DNA of 64,000 nucleotides from CAVWSM01 sp963799425 (GTDB lineage: Bacteria; Actinomycetota; Actinomycetes; Jiangellales; Jiangellaceae), in assembly GCA_963799425.1 (NCBI GenBank), contig CAWCXA010000017.1:1-64000 (forward strand), given 5' to 3'. The notes below the pieces were generated by a model. It saw only the letters and a program-made list of their open reading frames with translations, was not told the DNA's origin and did not search any database. Made by a program: the position numbers and the translations under genes. Below, in pieces: positions 1 to 8,489 of the stretch (position 1 is its first letter; every line of letters starts with the position of its first letter).

Positions 1-956
1 GGGATCACAGCGAGACCGGTGCACTGCTCGCTCGCGCGATGGTGACCCGCATGGGCTTCCCGGAGCAGGACGTCGACGTGATCACGACGCTGGTGCGTCA
101 CCACCTGCTGCTCCCGGAAGCCGCGACCAGACGCGACCTTGACGATCCCACGACGATCGCAGCGGTGGCGACCGAGGTGGGCACGCGGGAGGTGCTCGAC
201 CTGCTCGCCGCGCTTACGGAGGCCGACGCAATCGCCGCCGGCCCGCTCGCCTGGACCCCGTGGCGGCAAGCACTCATCGGAGACTTGGTGGGCCGAGTGC
301 GAGCCGCGCTCGGCGGTGCCCAGGTCCCGCAGCCCGCCGGACTCGAACCCTGGCAGCGTGACCTCGCCCGCGCCGGCCAGCTGGCCGTGGACATCACCGA
401 CGACGGAAGCACAGTCACGGTGGTTGCTCCTGACCGCACCGGCCTGCTGGCGACGGTCGCCGGTGTGCTCGCGCTGCATCGCCTCGACGTACGGTCAGCC
501 GCAATCCACACGCAGGGCCCCACGGCTGTGCAGGTGCTCCGGGTCGAGCCGTCGTATGCCGGACCGCCGCCCCGCGAGGTGCTCCGTGATGACGTCAAGC
601 ACGCCCTACAAGGGACGCTCGACGTCGAGGCTCGGCTGCTCTCGCGGGTGCACGCCTGGCAGCCACCAGCCGTCCCCGTGCCGGCTGCCCAGGTGGCCGT
701 TGTGCCGCGTGCGTCCGCCGACGCCGTCGTCGTCGAGGTGCGTGCCCACGATGTGCCGGGGCTCCTGTACCGGCTTGCCGGGGCGCTTGCCTCGTGCGAC
801 GTCGCGGTGCGATCGGCCGTCGTAGGCACCCTCGGAGCCGAGGCCGTCGACGTGCTCTACCTGGTGGCGGGCGAGGGCGGGCCGCTGGACGAGACGACAA
901 CCCAGAAGGCGGTCGAGGCCCTCCGCGCGGTGCTCGCCGACGTCGCGACGTCTTGA
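1..956 (+). CDS. glnD: [protein-PII] uridylyltransferase GlnD, C-terminal part (5' end outside window)
   Basis: The open frame enters from upstream in the frame of position 3, so only the C-terminal ~318 residues are visible. It begins with the end of an HD domain (DHSETGALLA), which in GlnD carries the uridylyl-removing hydrolase. Two ACT domains follow, at about residues 130-180 (VVAPDRTGLLATVAGVL) and 240-300 (VRAHDVPGLLYRLAGAL), which sense glutamine in this family. GlnD modifies the PII nitrogen-signalling protein in the cytoplasm. Position directly before ffh is the usual actinobacterial arrangement (amtB-glnB-glnD-ffh). The ATG at 39 is internal, not the start. Identification is secure from the HD-ACT-ACT order and context; the nucleotidyltransferase domain is not in the window. 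Confidence 0.9.
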   Translation, partial: DHSETGALLARAMVTRMGFPEQDVDVITTLVRHHLLLPEAATRRDLDDPTTIAAVATEVGTREVLDLLAALTEADAIAAGPLAWTPWRQALIGDLVGRVRAALGGAQVPQPAGLEPWQRDLARAGQLAVDITDDGSTVTVVAPDRTGLLATVAGVLALHRLDVRSAAIHTQGPTAVQVLRVEPSYAGPPPREVLRDDVKHALQGTLDVEARLLSRVHAWQPPAVPVPAAQVAVVPRASADAVVVEVRAHDVPGLLYRLAGALASCDVAVRSAVVGTLGAEAVDVLYLVAGEGGPLDETTTQKAVEALRAVLADVATS

Positions 957-1003
957 TCACGAAGAGTTCGGGTCGGTTTTCGCGCACAAACCCTTCGTGA
1001 TCA
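954..1003. terminator. Inverted repeat after glnD, possible terminator or operator
   Basis: Perfect 11-bp arms TGATCACGAAG (954-964) and CTTCGTGATCA (993-1003) flank a 28-nt loop; the left arm includes the glnD stop codon. There is no T-run. It lies between glnD and ffh, so it could end glnD transcription or act as a protein site in the ffh promoter region. Confidence 0.4.
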
Positions 1004-1071
1004 CGCGCAAGAGCATCCGTTAGTTAGGCTGGAGGGCGTCTCTGCCGCCGTCCCCACCCCGAAGGACGTCC

Positions 1072-2661
1072 GTGTTCGCCACCCTCTCCGACCGCCTCGC
1101 CGCCACGTTCAAGGGCCTTCGCGGCAAAGGCCGGCTGTCCGAGGCCGACATCGACGCCACGGCGAGGGAGATCCGGGTCGCGCTGCTCGAGGCCGACGTC
1201 GCGCTGCCGGTCGTCAAGGACTTCATCGCCGCGGTGCGCGAGCGGGCCAGGGGCGCCGAGGTGTCTCGCGCGCTCGACCCGAGCCAGCAGATCATCAAGA
1301 TCGTCAACGACGAGCTCATCGAGATCCTCGGTGGCGAGACCCGCCGCGTGCGTTACGCCAAGACGCCACCGACCGTGATCATGCTCGCCGGCCTCCAGGG
1401 CACGGGCAAGACGACCCTGGCCGGCAAGCTCGGCCTGTGGCTCAAGAGCCAGGGGCACCAGCCGCTGCTCGTCGCGGCCGACCTGCAGCGTCCCAACGCG
1501 GTCGACCAGCTCCAGGTCGTGGGAGAGCGCGCGGGTGTCGCGGTGTTCGCGCCGCAGCCCGGCAACGGTGTGGGTGATCCTGTCGAGGTTGCCCGCCAGT
1601 CGCTCGACCACGCGCGGCAGAAGCTGTACGACGTGGTCGTGGTCGACACCGCCGGCCGGCTGGGCATCGACGCCGACATGATGCAGCAGGCCGCCGACAT
1701 CAAGGCCGCGATCAAGCCCGACGAGACCCTGTTCGTCGTCGACGCGATGATCGGCCAGGACGCCGTGACCACGGCTTTGGCCTTCCTCGACGGCGTCGGT
1801 TTCGACGGGGTCGTCCTCACCAAGCTTGACGGCGACGCGCGTGGTGGCGCGGCACTGTCCGTCCGCAGTGTCACCGGCCGCCCGGTGATGTTCGCCTCCA
1901 ACGGCGAGAAGCTCGACGACTTCGACGTCTTCCACCCCGAGCGCATGGCCTCGCGCATCCTCGGCATGGGCGACATGCTCACCCTCATCGAGCAGGCCGA
2001 GAAGGCGTTCGACCAGCAGCAGGCCGCCGAGATGGCCGCCAAGCTGCAGCGCGGCACCGATTTCACGCTCGACGACTTCCTGGGTCAGCTGCAGGCCGTG
2101 CGGCGCATGGGCTCGTTCGGCAAGATCCTCGGGATGCTGCCCGGGGCCGGGCAGTTCCGCGACGCCATCGACAACTTCGACGAGCGGGAGGTCGACCGCG
2201 TCGAGGCGATGATCCGCTCGATGACCCCAGGCGAGCGGGACAACCCCAAGATCATCAACGGGTCCCGGCGCGCTCGCATCGCCCGCGGCTCCGGCATGCA
2301 GGTGTCCGACATCAACGGTCTCGTCGACCGGTTCTTCATGGCGCGCGACATGATGAGCCGTGCCGCGCGCGGCGGTGGGTTCCCCGGCATGCCGGGGATG
2401 CCCGGCACGGCCGGCGCACCCGGCGTGGGCTTCGGCAAGAAGAGCAAGGGCAAGCAAGCCAAGCAGGTCAAGGGCAAGGGCAAGGGGTCGCGATCCGGCA
2501 ACCCGGCCAAGCGGGCCGCCGACCAGGCGGCCATCGCTGCCCGCGGCAACGCGGCGCCCGAGGCCGGTGCGGTTCCGTCGGCCTTCGGCGGCGGCGATGC
2601 GGCCGAGGACTTCCAGCTGCCTGACGAGCTCAAGGGTCTGCTCGGTCCCGGCGGCAAGTGA
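1072..2661 (+). CDS. ffh: Signal recognition particle protein Ffh (SRP54)
   Basis: A 529-residue GTPase that binds signal sequences of nascent membrane and secreted proteins and delivers ribosomes to FtsY at the membrane. The N-terminal helical bundle is followed by the G domain: GLQGTGKTTLAGKLG (P-loop, about residues 105-120), DTAGRLGID and TKLDGDARGG. The methionine-rich M domain spans about 325-450, followed by a Gly/Met- and Lys-rich tail. The length is slightly above the bacterial norm because of this disordered tail. The start is GTG at 1072; the spacing to any ribosome site is unremarkable. The stop overlaps the start of the next gene by 4 bp (GTGA), suggesting coupling. Confidence 0.97.
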   Translation: MFATLSDRLAATFKGLRGKGRLSEADIDATAREIRVALLEADVALPVVKDFIAAVRERARGAEVSRALDPSQQIIKIVNDELIEILGGETRRVRYAKTPPTVIMLAGLQGTGKTTLAGKLGLWLKSQGHQPLLVAADLQRPNAVDQLQVVGERAGVAVFAPQPGNGVGDPVEVARQSLDHARQKLYDVVVVDTAGRLGIDADMMQQAADIKAAIKPDETLFVVDAMIGQDAVTTALAFLDGVGFDGVVLTKLDGDARGGAALSVRSVTGRPVMFASNGEKLDDFDVFHPERMASRILGMGDMLTLIEQAEKAFDQQQAAEMAAKLQRGTDFTLDDFLGQLQAVRRMGSFGKILGMLPGAGQFRDAIDNFDEREVDRVEAMIRSMTPGERDNPKIINGSRRARIARGSGMQVSDINGLVDRFFMARDMMSRAARGGGFPGMPGMPGTAGAPGVGFGKKSKGKQAKQVKGKGKGSRSGNPAKRAADQAAIAARGNAAPEAGAVPSAFGGGDAAEDFQLPDELKGLLGPGGK

Positions 2662-3743
2662 GCGCCTCGCCGGCTCCGGCGCTGCACGTACGCGGCGTCG
2701 TTCTCCCCGATGCCGAGCACCGCGACCTCTGGGTGCGCGACGGCTACGTGACGTACGAGCCGGTGCGGGGCGCCGAGACCGTCGCCACCGGCTGGATCGT
2801 CCCGGGGCTTGTCGACGCCCACTGCCACATCGGCCTCGACGCCGGTGGTGCGGTCTCGACCGACGAGGCCGAGCAGCAGGCGCTCGCCGACCGCGACGCC
2901 GGGGTGCTGCTGGTCCGCGACGCCGGGTCGCCGTCTGACACCCGATGGGTCGACGACCGTGCGGACCTACCGCGCATCATCCGGGCCGGCCGACATATCG
3001 CACGGACCAAGCGCTACCTGCGCAACTACGGCTGGGAGATCGAGCCCGACGAGCTGGTGGCGTACGTCCAACAGGAGGCGCGCCGCGGCGACGGCTGGGT
3101 GAAGCTCGTCGGCGACTGGATCGACCGTGACCTCGGTGACCTGGGGCCATGCTGGCCGCTCGACGCGCTCAAGCCGGCGATCGACGCCGCCCACGCCCTC
3201 GGCGCGCGCGTGACCGCGCACGTGTTCGGCGAGCCCGCGTTGCCCGACCTGATCGAGGCGGGCATCGACTGCATCGAGCACGGCACCGGGCTCAGCGACG
3301 ACCTGCTCGACGTGATGGCCGCCAACGGCGTCGCCCTCGTGCCCACGCTTGTCAACATCGCCAATTTCCCCAAGTTCGCGGCCCAGGGCGAGGCAAGGTT
3401 CCCGACGTACGCCGCACACATGCGCACGCTGCATGAGCGGCGCTACGACAACGTACGAGCTGCGCACGAGGCAGGGGTCGCCATCTACACCGGCACCGAC
3501 GCCGGCGGCCAGCTCCCGCACGGTCTCCTCGGCCACGAGGTGCTCGAGCTCGCGACGGCCGGGCTGACGCCGGCGGAGGCGCTGGCTGGCGGCTCGTGGC
3601 GCGCTCGAGCGTGGCTCGGCCGACCGGGACTCGGTGAGGGCGACCCGGCCGATTTCGTCGTGCTGGACGCCGACCCACTCACCGACCTCAGCACGCTGTT
3701 GCAGCCGGCCCGCATCGTGCTGCGCGGCCGCATCGTCGGCTGA
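2658..3743 (+). CDS. Amidohydrolase family protein
   Basis: A 361-residue metal-dependent hydrolase of the amidohydrolase superfamily, with a composite beta-sandwich (residues ~1-50 and the last ~40) around a TIM barrel. Visible metal ligands are the HxH motif in VDAHCHIG (about 53-58), His in TAHVFGE, His in CIEHGTG and Asp in YTGTDAGG. A Lys in GWVKLVGDW is placed where a carboxylated lysine would bridge two metals. The substrate is unknown; imidazolonepropionase- and prolidase-like members share this pattern. GTG start at 2658 overlaps the ffh stop, so it is probably translated from the ffh transcript. A strong hairpin follows. Confidence 0.85.
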   Translation: MSASPAPALHVRGVVLPDAEHRDLWVRDGYVTYEPVRGAETVATGWIVPGLVDAHCHIGLDAGGAVSTDEAEQQALADRDAGVLLVRDAGSPSDTRWVDDRADLPRIIRAGRHIARTKRYLRNYGWEIEPDELVAYVQQEARRGDGWVKLVGDWIDRDLGDLGPCWPLDALKPAIDAAHALGARVTAHVFGEPALPDLIEAGIDCIEHGTGLSDDLLDVMAANGVALVPTLVNIANFPKFAAQGEARFPTYAAHMRTLHERRYDNVRAAHEAGVAIYTGTDAGGQLPHGLLGHEVLELATAGLTPAEALAGGSWRARAWLGRPGLGEGDPADFVVLDADPLTDLSTLLQPARIVLRGRIVG

Positions 3744-3765
3744 TCGCGCCGGGAATGACCACGTT

Positions 3766-3827
3766 CAGCAGGGTTGTCCCCGCACCACTAGGCCTGCATG
3801 CCTAGCGGGGCGGGGGCAACCCTGCTG
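3766..3827. terminator. Strong bidirectional hairpin between convergent genes
   Basis: 18-bp arms CAGCAGGGTTGTCCCCGC (3766-3783) and GCGGGGGCAACCCTGCTG (3810-3827) pair with one G-U wobble. The loop contains a nested hairpin, CTAGGC (3788-3793)/GCCTAG (3800-3805). It separates the amidohydrolase (ends 3743) from the oppositely oriented MMPL gene (ends 3854), so it probably terminates both. Confidence 0.75.
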
Positions 3828-3853
3828 ATGGCCTCCCGACGGGCGGCGTGCTC

Positions 3854-5938
3854 CTAGCGGCTTGCCATCTCCGGCACCGACTCCGCCTCCGGCACCGACT
3901 CAGACACGGCGATCCGCGAGTGCAGGCGAGCCAGCGGCCCGGGCAGCCACCAGTTCCACTGGCCCAGCAGGGTCATCGTCGCCGGCACCAGCAGCATGCG
4001 GACGATCGTCGCGTCCAGCAGGATCGCCAGCACCAGGCCGAGACCGATCGCCTTGATGGGCGCGAAGCCGCCGACCATGAACCCGGCGAACACCACCGCG
4101 ATCACCAGCGCCGCTGCAGTCACGATCCCGCCGGTCAGCTGCAACCCCTGGGCGACCGACTCCCGAGCACCCGCACCGGCGAGCCACCGCTCCCGGATCC
4201 GCGACAGCAGGAACACCTCGTAGTCGACGGACAGCCCGAACGCGATCGCACCGACCAGCACCGGCACCGTCAGGTGTACGTAGCCCAGTCCCTCGCCGCC
4301 GAGCCAGCTCGCCAGGTTGCCGTCCTGGAACACCCACACCACGACACCGAGTGCGGCGCTGATGCTCAGCAGGTTGGTCAGCACCGCCTTGATCGGAAGC
4401 AGCACGGACCCGGTGAAGATGAACAGCAGCACCAGCGTGGCGAGTCCCACCAGCCCGACCGCCCAGGGCAACCGGTCGATCAGCATCGCCTCATAGTCGA
4501 CGAGTGCGGCCGCGTCCCCTGTGACCGAGGCGCCGACGGGCGCCGTCAGATCGCGGATCGCGGTGACCGTGCCCTTGCCGCCCGCATCGTCCGTGGCGGT
4601 CGTGGTCACGTCGAGCAGTGTGAGGTTCGGCGCGACAACCTCCGTCTCGACGGATGTGACCTCGGGCAACGCCGCGATGTCGTCGCTGAGCTGCTGCACA
4701 GCGGGGTCGTCAGCCGCCGTACGAGCGACAACCGCGATCCCATCGGGCCCGTTCTGCCCGGGATAGTGGGCATCCAACGCGTCGTACGTCTGGCGCGCCT
4801 CGGTGCTCGTGGGCAGCATCCGCGCGTCGCCCATGGACAGCCGCATGCCCAGGAACGGGGCGGCGAGCACCAGCAGGCCAACAGTCGTCACAAGCAGTGT
4901 GAGCAGGGGCTGGCGCTGCACCGCGCTCGCAACCCGGGCGAAGACGCCACGGCCAGTCCGCTCCTTCGCGGGGGAGATGCGGCGGCCGACGAGGGCAAGC
5001 ACCGCAGGCAGCAAGGTGAGCGCGGCGACCATGTCCACGAGCACCACGGCAGAACCGGCGAGCCCCATCGAGCGCAGGAACGGGTCGTTGAACACCATCA
5101 ACCCGAGCAGCGCGATCGCGACGGTGAGACCGGAGAACATCACCGTACGGCCAGCAGATGCGAACGTACGGGCGATGGCGCCCGGCACGTCGGCATCAAC
5201 GCGCCGTTCCTCACGGAACCGGCTGACGATGAGCAGGGCGTAGTCCACGGCCAGACCCATCGCCAGCATCGTTGTCACCTGGATCGAGTAGACGGACACG
5301 TCCGAGACCAGGCTGAATGCATACAGGACGCCGAACGTCGCCCCGATCCCGACGACTGCGATGAGCAGCGGCAGTCCGGCGGCGATCACGCCACCGAAGA
5401 CGATGAGCAGCAGGAGCAGGACCGCCGGCATACTGATGATCTCGGCACGGGCGACGTCCTCCTGCGCCTGGGTGTCGAACTCGTTGCCCAGCAGCGGCCC
5501 ACCTGACACGGCGACTTCTTCGGCGTCGATGCTGCGCAGCCTTTCGGCAGCAGCTTCGGCAAAGTCCTCCTCGTCATCACCAGGCTGAACCGCCACCTCG
5601 ATCAGCAGCGCGCGGTCGCGCGCCTCAGAGGGGATCGGGTCGGACACGGCCACGATGCCAGGCATCTCGCGCAGGTCGGCGATGGCGGCCGCCGCGCTCG
5701 CCTGGGTGCTGGAGTCGGCACCGACGATGACGGCGGCAATGCCTTCCGGTGCGGGCGCGGTCTCTTCGAGCAGCTCCTCGGCGCGGTTGGACTCGCTGCC
5801 TGGGACGACGCCGACGTCGGGCACCAGCCGCTCGAACACTCCGATGCCGACGCCGAATCCGGCGCCGACGACCGCGACCCAGATCGCTATCACGACGAAC
5901 GGTCGTCGCACAGCGAAGGCGGAGATTGTGCGGATCAT
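3854..5938 (-). CDS. MMPL family RND-type transporter
   Basis: A 694-residue membrane protein of the MmpL/YdfJ family, which exports lipids, drugs or other small molecules using the proton gradient. The protein is a duplication: one TM helix near residues 12-35, an extracytoplasmic domain to about 165, five to six helices, then the same pattern in the second half. The short motif GLAVDYALLIVSR in the first half and GLSVDYEVFLLSR in the second contain the paired Asp-Tyr of the proton relay. I chose ATG at 5938 because GGGAGG lies just upstream; an in-frame start at 5992 lacks this. It follows a two-component system on the same strand with a 92-bp gap, so it is a likely regulatory target. The substrate cannot be read from sequence. 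Confidence 0.9.
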   Translation of the reverse strand: MIRTISAFAVRRPFVVIAIWVAVVGAGFGVGIGVFERLVPDVGVVPGSESNRAEELLEETAPAPEGIAAVIVGADSSTQASAAAAIADLREMPGIVAVSDPIPSEARDRALLIEVAVQPGDDEEDFAEAAAERLRSIDAEEVAVSGGPLLGNEFDTQAQEDVARAEIISMPAVLLLLLIVFGGVIAAGLPLLIAVVGIGATFGVLYAFSLVSDVSVYSIQVTTMLAMGLAVDYALLIVSRFREERRVDADVPGAIARTFASAGRTVMFSGLTVAIALLGLMVFNDPFLRSMGLAGSAVVLVDMVAALTLLPAVLALVGRRISPAKERTGRGVFARVASAVQRQPLLTLLVTTVGLLVLAAPFLGMRLSMGDARMLPTSTEARQTYDALDAHYPGQNGPDGIAVVARTAADDPAVQQLSDDIAALPEVTSVETEVVAPNLTLLDVTTTATDDAGGKGTVTAIRDLTAPVGASVTGDAAALVDYEAMLIDRLPWAVGLVGLATLVLLFIFTGSVLLPIKAVLTNLLSISAALGVVVWVFQDGNLASWLGGEGLGYVHLTVPVLVGAIAFGLSVDYEVFLLSRIRERWLAGAGARESVAQGLQLTGGIVTAAALVIAVVFAGFMVGGFAPIKAIGLGLVLAILLDATIVRMLLVPATMTLLGQWNWWLPGPLARLHSRIAVSESVPEAESVPEMASR

Positions 5939-6030
5939 GAAAGCCTCCCAGCGGTGGATCACCTGCTGTGGATGCTCGTCTCGAACGGCCAAGCCGTGAT
6001 CACCGTACGGAGCGGACTCCGATCCCGCTC

Positions 6031-6735
6031 TCAGGAGCGAGTGGGCGGCGCCGCCTCACCCGGAAGTACCAGACCCGACTCGTAGGCCAGCACTACGGCT
6101 TGCACGCGGTCACGCACCCCGAGCTTGCTGAGCATGCTGCTCACGTGCGTCTTGACCGTGTGCTCGGTGACAAAGAGCTCGCCCGCGATTTCGGCGTTGG
6201 ACAGCCCTCGTGCGACCAGGCGCAGGGTGTCTGTCTCCCTGGCAGTAAGTGCGGTGAGCGGGCCGTCGGATGGTGGCGACGACGATGGGCGCGACTTCGA
6301 GAGGACATCGGCGATCAGGCGGCGTGTCACCGTCGGTGCAAGTAGTGACTCGCCGCGGGCGACGACTCGCACGGCGTCAACCAGCTCGTCGCGTCGCATG
6401 TCCTTGAGCAGGAACCCGCTCGCTCCGGCGCGCAGCGCCTCGTACACGTACTCATCCACGTCGAACGTCGTCAGAACCAGCACCTTGGCCCGGGTGTCCT
6501 GGCAGATCGCGGCCGTTGCCGCAATGCCATCCATCTGCGGCATGCGGATGTCCATCAACACCACGTCGGGGTCGAGCCGCCGAGCCGCCGCTACCGCCTC
6601 GAAGCCGTCAGCCGCCTGTCCGACCACCGTCATGTCGGGCTGCGCCGACAGGATCATGGCGAAGCCTTCGCGGACCAAGGCTTGGTCGTCGGCGATGAGG
6701 ACGTTCAAGGGCTGCTGGTCAGGCACGCCCCACAT
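6031..6735 (-). CDS. NarL/FixJ-family response regulator
   Basis: A 234-residue DNA-binding response regulator. The receiver domain (about residues 10-125) has the acidic pair in LIADDQ, phosphoacceptor Asp in VVLMDIRMP, Thr in VLTTFD and Lys in FLLKDM. The LuxR-type HTH is at about 165-225 (LTARETDTLRLVARGLSNAE). It is the partner of the kinase gene immediately upstream, which it overlaps by 17 bp. Start choice is uncertain: ATG 6735 or GTG 6726. It probably activates or represses its own locus, including the MMPL transporter. Confidence 0.93.
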   Translation of the reverse strand: MWGVPDQQPLNVLIADDQALVREGFAMILSAQPDMTVVGQAADGFEAVAAARRLDPDVVLMDIRMPQMDGIAATAAICQDTRAKVLVLTTFDVDEYVYEALRAGASGFLLKDMRRDELVDAVRVVARGESLLAPTVTRRLIADVLSKSRPSSSPPSDGPLTALTARETDTLRLVARGLSNAEIAGELFVTEHTVKTHVSSMLSKLGVRDRVQAVVLAYESGLVLPGEAAPPTRS

Positions 6736-7894
6736 CTAACGGCAGGCTGGCCCTGATCTGGAAGCCCACCCCGTCGGGCCCGCGACCTGTGCTCAGCTCC
6801 CCGCCGAGCGCAGTGACCCGCTGGCTCATCCCGATCAGCCCGCGGCCGCCGGCAGATCCGTCGGGACCTGGCCCGGTTCCGTCGTCGCGGACTGCCAGTT
6901 CGAGGACGGTGTCGCGCCAATCGAGGCGTACGCGGGCTTGGCTCGCGTCGGCGTGCTTCACGATGTTGGTGAGCGACTCCTGGACGATGCGATAGGCCGT
7001 CAACGCGAGGTCGGCCGGCACCGGTTGCCGTACACCGTGCTCCTCGAGCGTGACGACCAGCCCAGACCGCTTCGTGCTTGCTACCAGCGCAGGCAGCGTC
7101 TCGAGACCAGGCTGTGGTTGCCGCTCTGCCTCATCCGAACGGAGCACACCAAGGGCGCGCCGCAGCTGAGCAAGCGCGTCGCGTGCGGTCGCCGAGATGT
7201 TGTCGAAGAGCTCGACGGCTTTGTCGGGGTCACTGCGTACCGCGACCGGACCGGCCTCCGCCTGCACGACGACGAGACTCATCGAGTGCGCCAGGATGTC
7301 GTGCATCTCGCGGGCGATCCGTTCGCGTTCGTGCGCCGCTACGGAGTCCTGCTCCTCGGCGAGCCGACGGGCCCGTTCCTCCAGGAGCTCGATCCGGTCG
7401 CGGCGAGCCCTGGCGCTGGTGCCGAGCGCATAGGCGACGAGAAACTGCAGCGCGACAGGGGCGACGTTGAGCAGCTCGTCCTTCGGGATGACGATGGAGA
7501 GCGTTACTCCTATCGCAGTGCCGGCCAGACCGACAAGTCGCCCTGGAAGGGGCGACAGCGAGGCGAAGGTGTAGGTGGCGACCAGCTGCGCCGCCGGGAT
7601 GTGACCGAGAACGTCCTCTGCGGCCATCCAGGTGGTGGTCACGCCGCAGAGCGCGGTGACAGTGATGGGGTAGCGACGTCGCCAGAGCAGCGGCAGCGCA
7701 TTGGCGGCGGCCAGCACGAAAACCCACCACTCGAGGGCGCCGTCGATGAACCCGTACGTGATGACCGTGGCGAAGCAGGCGAACGCCAGCGCGGCGTCGA
7801 CGGCGACCGGTGGGAGGTCTTGCGCCCATTCGGCCAGCCGGCGAGCACGTTCGGTGAGTGCGGACACCCGTCCTGCTCCAACGCGTTGGGACAT
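6719..7894 (-). CDS. Sensor histidine kinase (HisKA_3 type)
   Basis: A 391-residue membrane sensor kinase. The N-terminal half carries four to six hydrophobic helices (about residues 25-165) with little extracytoplasmic sequence, so the signal is probably membrane-embedded or cell-envelope stress. The dimerisation box RIAREMHDILAHSMS contains the phosphorylated His. The ATPase domain follows with the N-box (QESLTNIVKHADAS) and a glycine-rich G-box (DDGTGPGP, GGRGLIGM). HisKA_3 kinases pair with NarL-type regulators, as here. Actinobacterial kinase-regulator-transporter sets of this form often answer to antibiotics, but that is inference. Confidence 0.92.
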   Translation of the reverse strand: MSQRVGAGRVSALTERARRLAEWAQDLPPVAVDAALAFACFATVITYGFIDGALEWWVFVLAAANALPLLWRRRYPITVTALCGVTTTWMAAEDVLGHIPAAQLVATYTFASLSPLPGRLVGLAGTAIGVTLSIVIPKDELLNVAPVALQFLVAYALGTSARARRDRIELLEERARRLAEEQDSVAAHERERIAREMHDILAHSMSLVVVQAEAGPVAVRSDPDKAVELFDNISATARDALAQLRRALGVLRSDEAERQPQPGLETLPALVASTKRSGLVVTLEEHGVRQPVPADLALTAYRIVQESLTNIVKHADASQARVRLDWRDTVLELAVRDDGTGPGPDGSAGGRGLIGMSQRVTALGGELSTGRGPDGVGFQIRASLPLDVGRA

Positions 7895-7967
7895 GTGTGG
7901 CCCCAGTATCCGGTGTCGTCCGGGCGGGAGTCCTCACTCTCAAGGACGAGACTGCGCTGCCCTCGTC

Positions 7968-8450
7968 TCAGTCCCAGCCGTGCAGCGGGCGCAGCTTGGT
8001 GACCACGGTGTCGAATCGCGGCCGGTCGAGGATCGCGCCCTCTCGGCGGATGTGCTCACCGTCGACGCGGATCACCCGGTCGAGCCGCACCCAGGACGTC
8101 CGCCCTTCGCCGTCCCACGAACCGGTGCCTATGCGCAGCCAGTTGCGGTCATCGTCGTGATCCTTGCTCGACAGCATCACGCCTAGCAGGTTGGCCTCCG
8201 ACCCGGCCCGGGCGACGAGCAGCACCGGCCGGTCCTTGCCCTGGTTCGGGTTGTCCTCATAGGCCACCCAGGTCCACACGATCTCGCCTGGGTCGGCATC
8301 GCCGTCGAGGTCGGGCGCGTAGAGCGTGTGTACCCGCTCCGGCTGGCTGCGTGCCAGATCGGCAGGCGACGGGCCACCCGCCTGCGTCGTACGGGCGGTC
8401 GGACGCCGCGGCGCCAGGACCTTGGACACCAGATCACGCAGCACACCCAC
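7968..8450 (-). CDS. PemK/MazF-like family protein without partner antitoxin
   Basis: A 160-residue protein with a disordered basic N-terminus (to ~residue 40) and a PemK/MazF-type SH3-like barrel: WTWVAYEDNPNQGKDRPVLLVAR resembles the toxin core, split here as an observation of the Q-x-K-x-RP-x-LL pattern. MazF toxins are mRNA endoribonucleases. No short antitoxin ORF lies directly upstream, and the neighbours are unrelated. In actinobacteria such solitary copies are widely conserved and need not be toxins. I therefore call the fold with fair confidence and leave the function open. Confidence 0.7.
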   Translation of the reverse strand: MGVLRDLVSKVLAPRRPTARTTQAGGPSPADLARSQPERVHTLYAPDLDGDADPGEIVWTWVAYEDNPNQGKDRPVLLVARAGSEANLLGVMLSSKDHDDDRNWLRIGTGSWDGEGRTSWVRLDRVIRVDGEHIRREGAILDRPRFDTVVTKLRPLHGWD

Positions 8451-8489
8451 GGGTCCCAGACTAGGAGTCGACTCGCGGCCTCGGCACGG

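Noticed and set aside
3848..5506. A 552-codon open frame on the plus strand
   Set aside because: It is opposite the MMPL transporter and its translation is a low-complexity His/Gln/Arg-rich sequence.
7968..8450. Toxin-antitoxin module
   Set aside because: No antitoxin gene is adjacent and solitary PemK-like proteins of this type are common housekeeping neighbours in actinobacteria.
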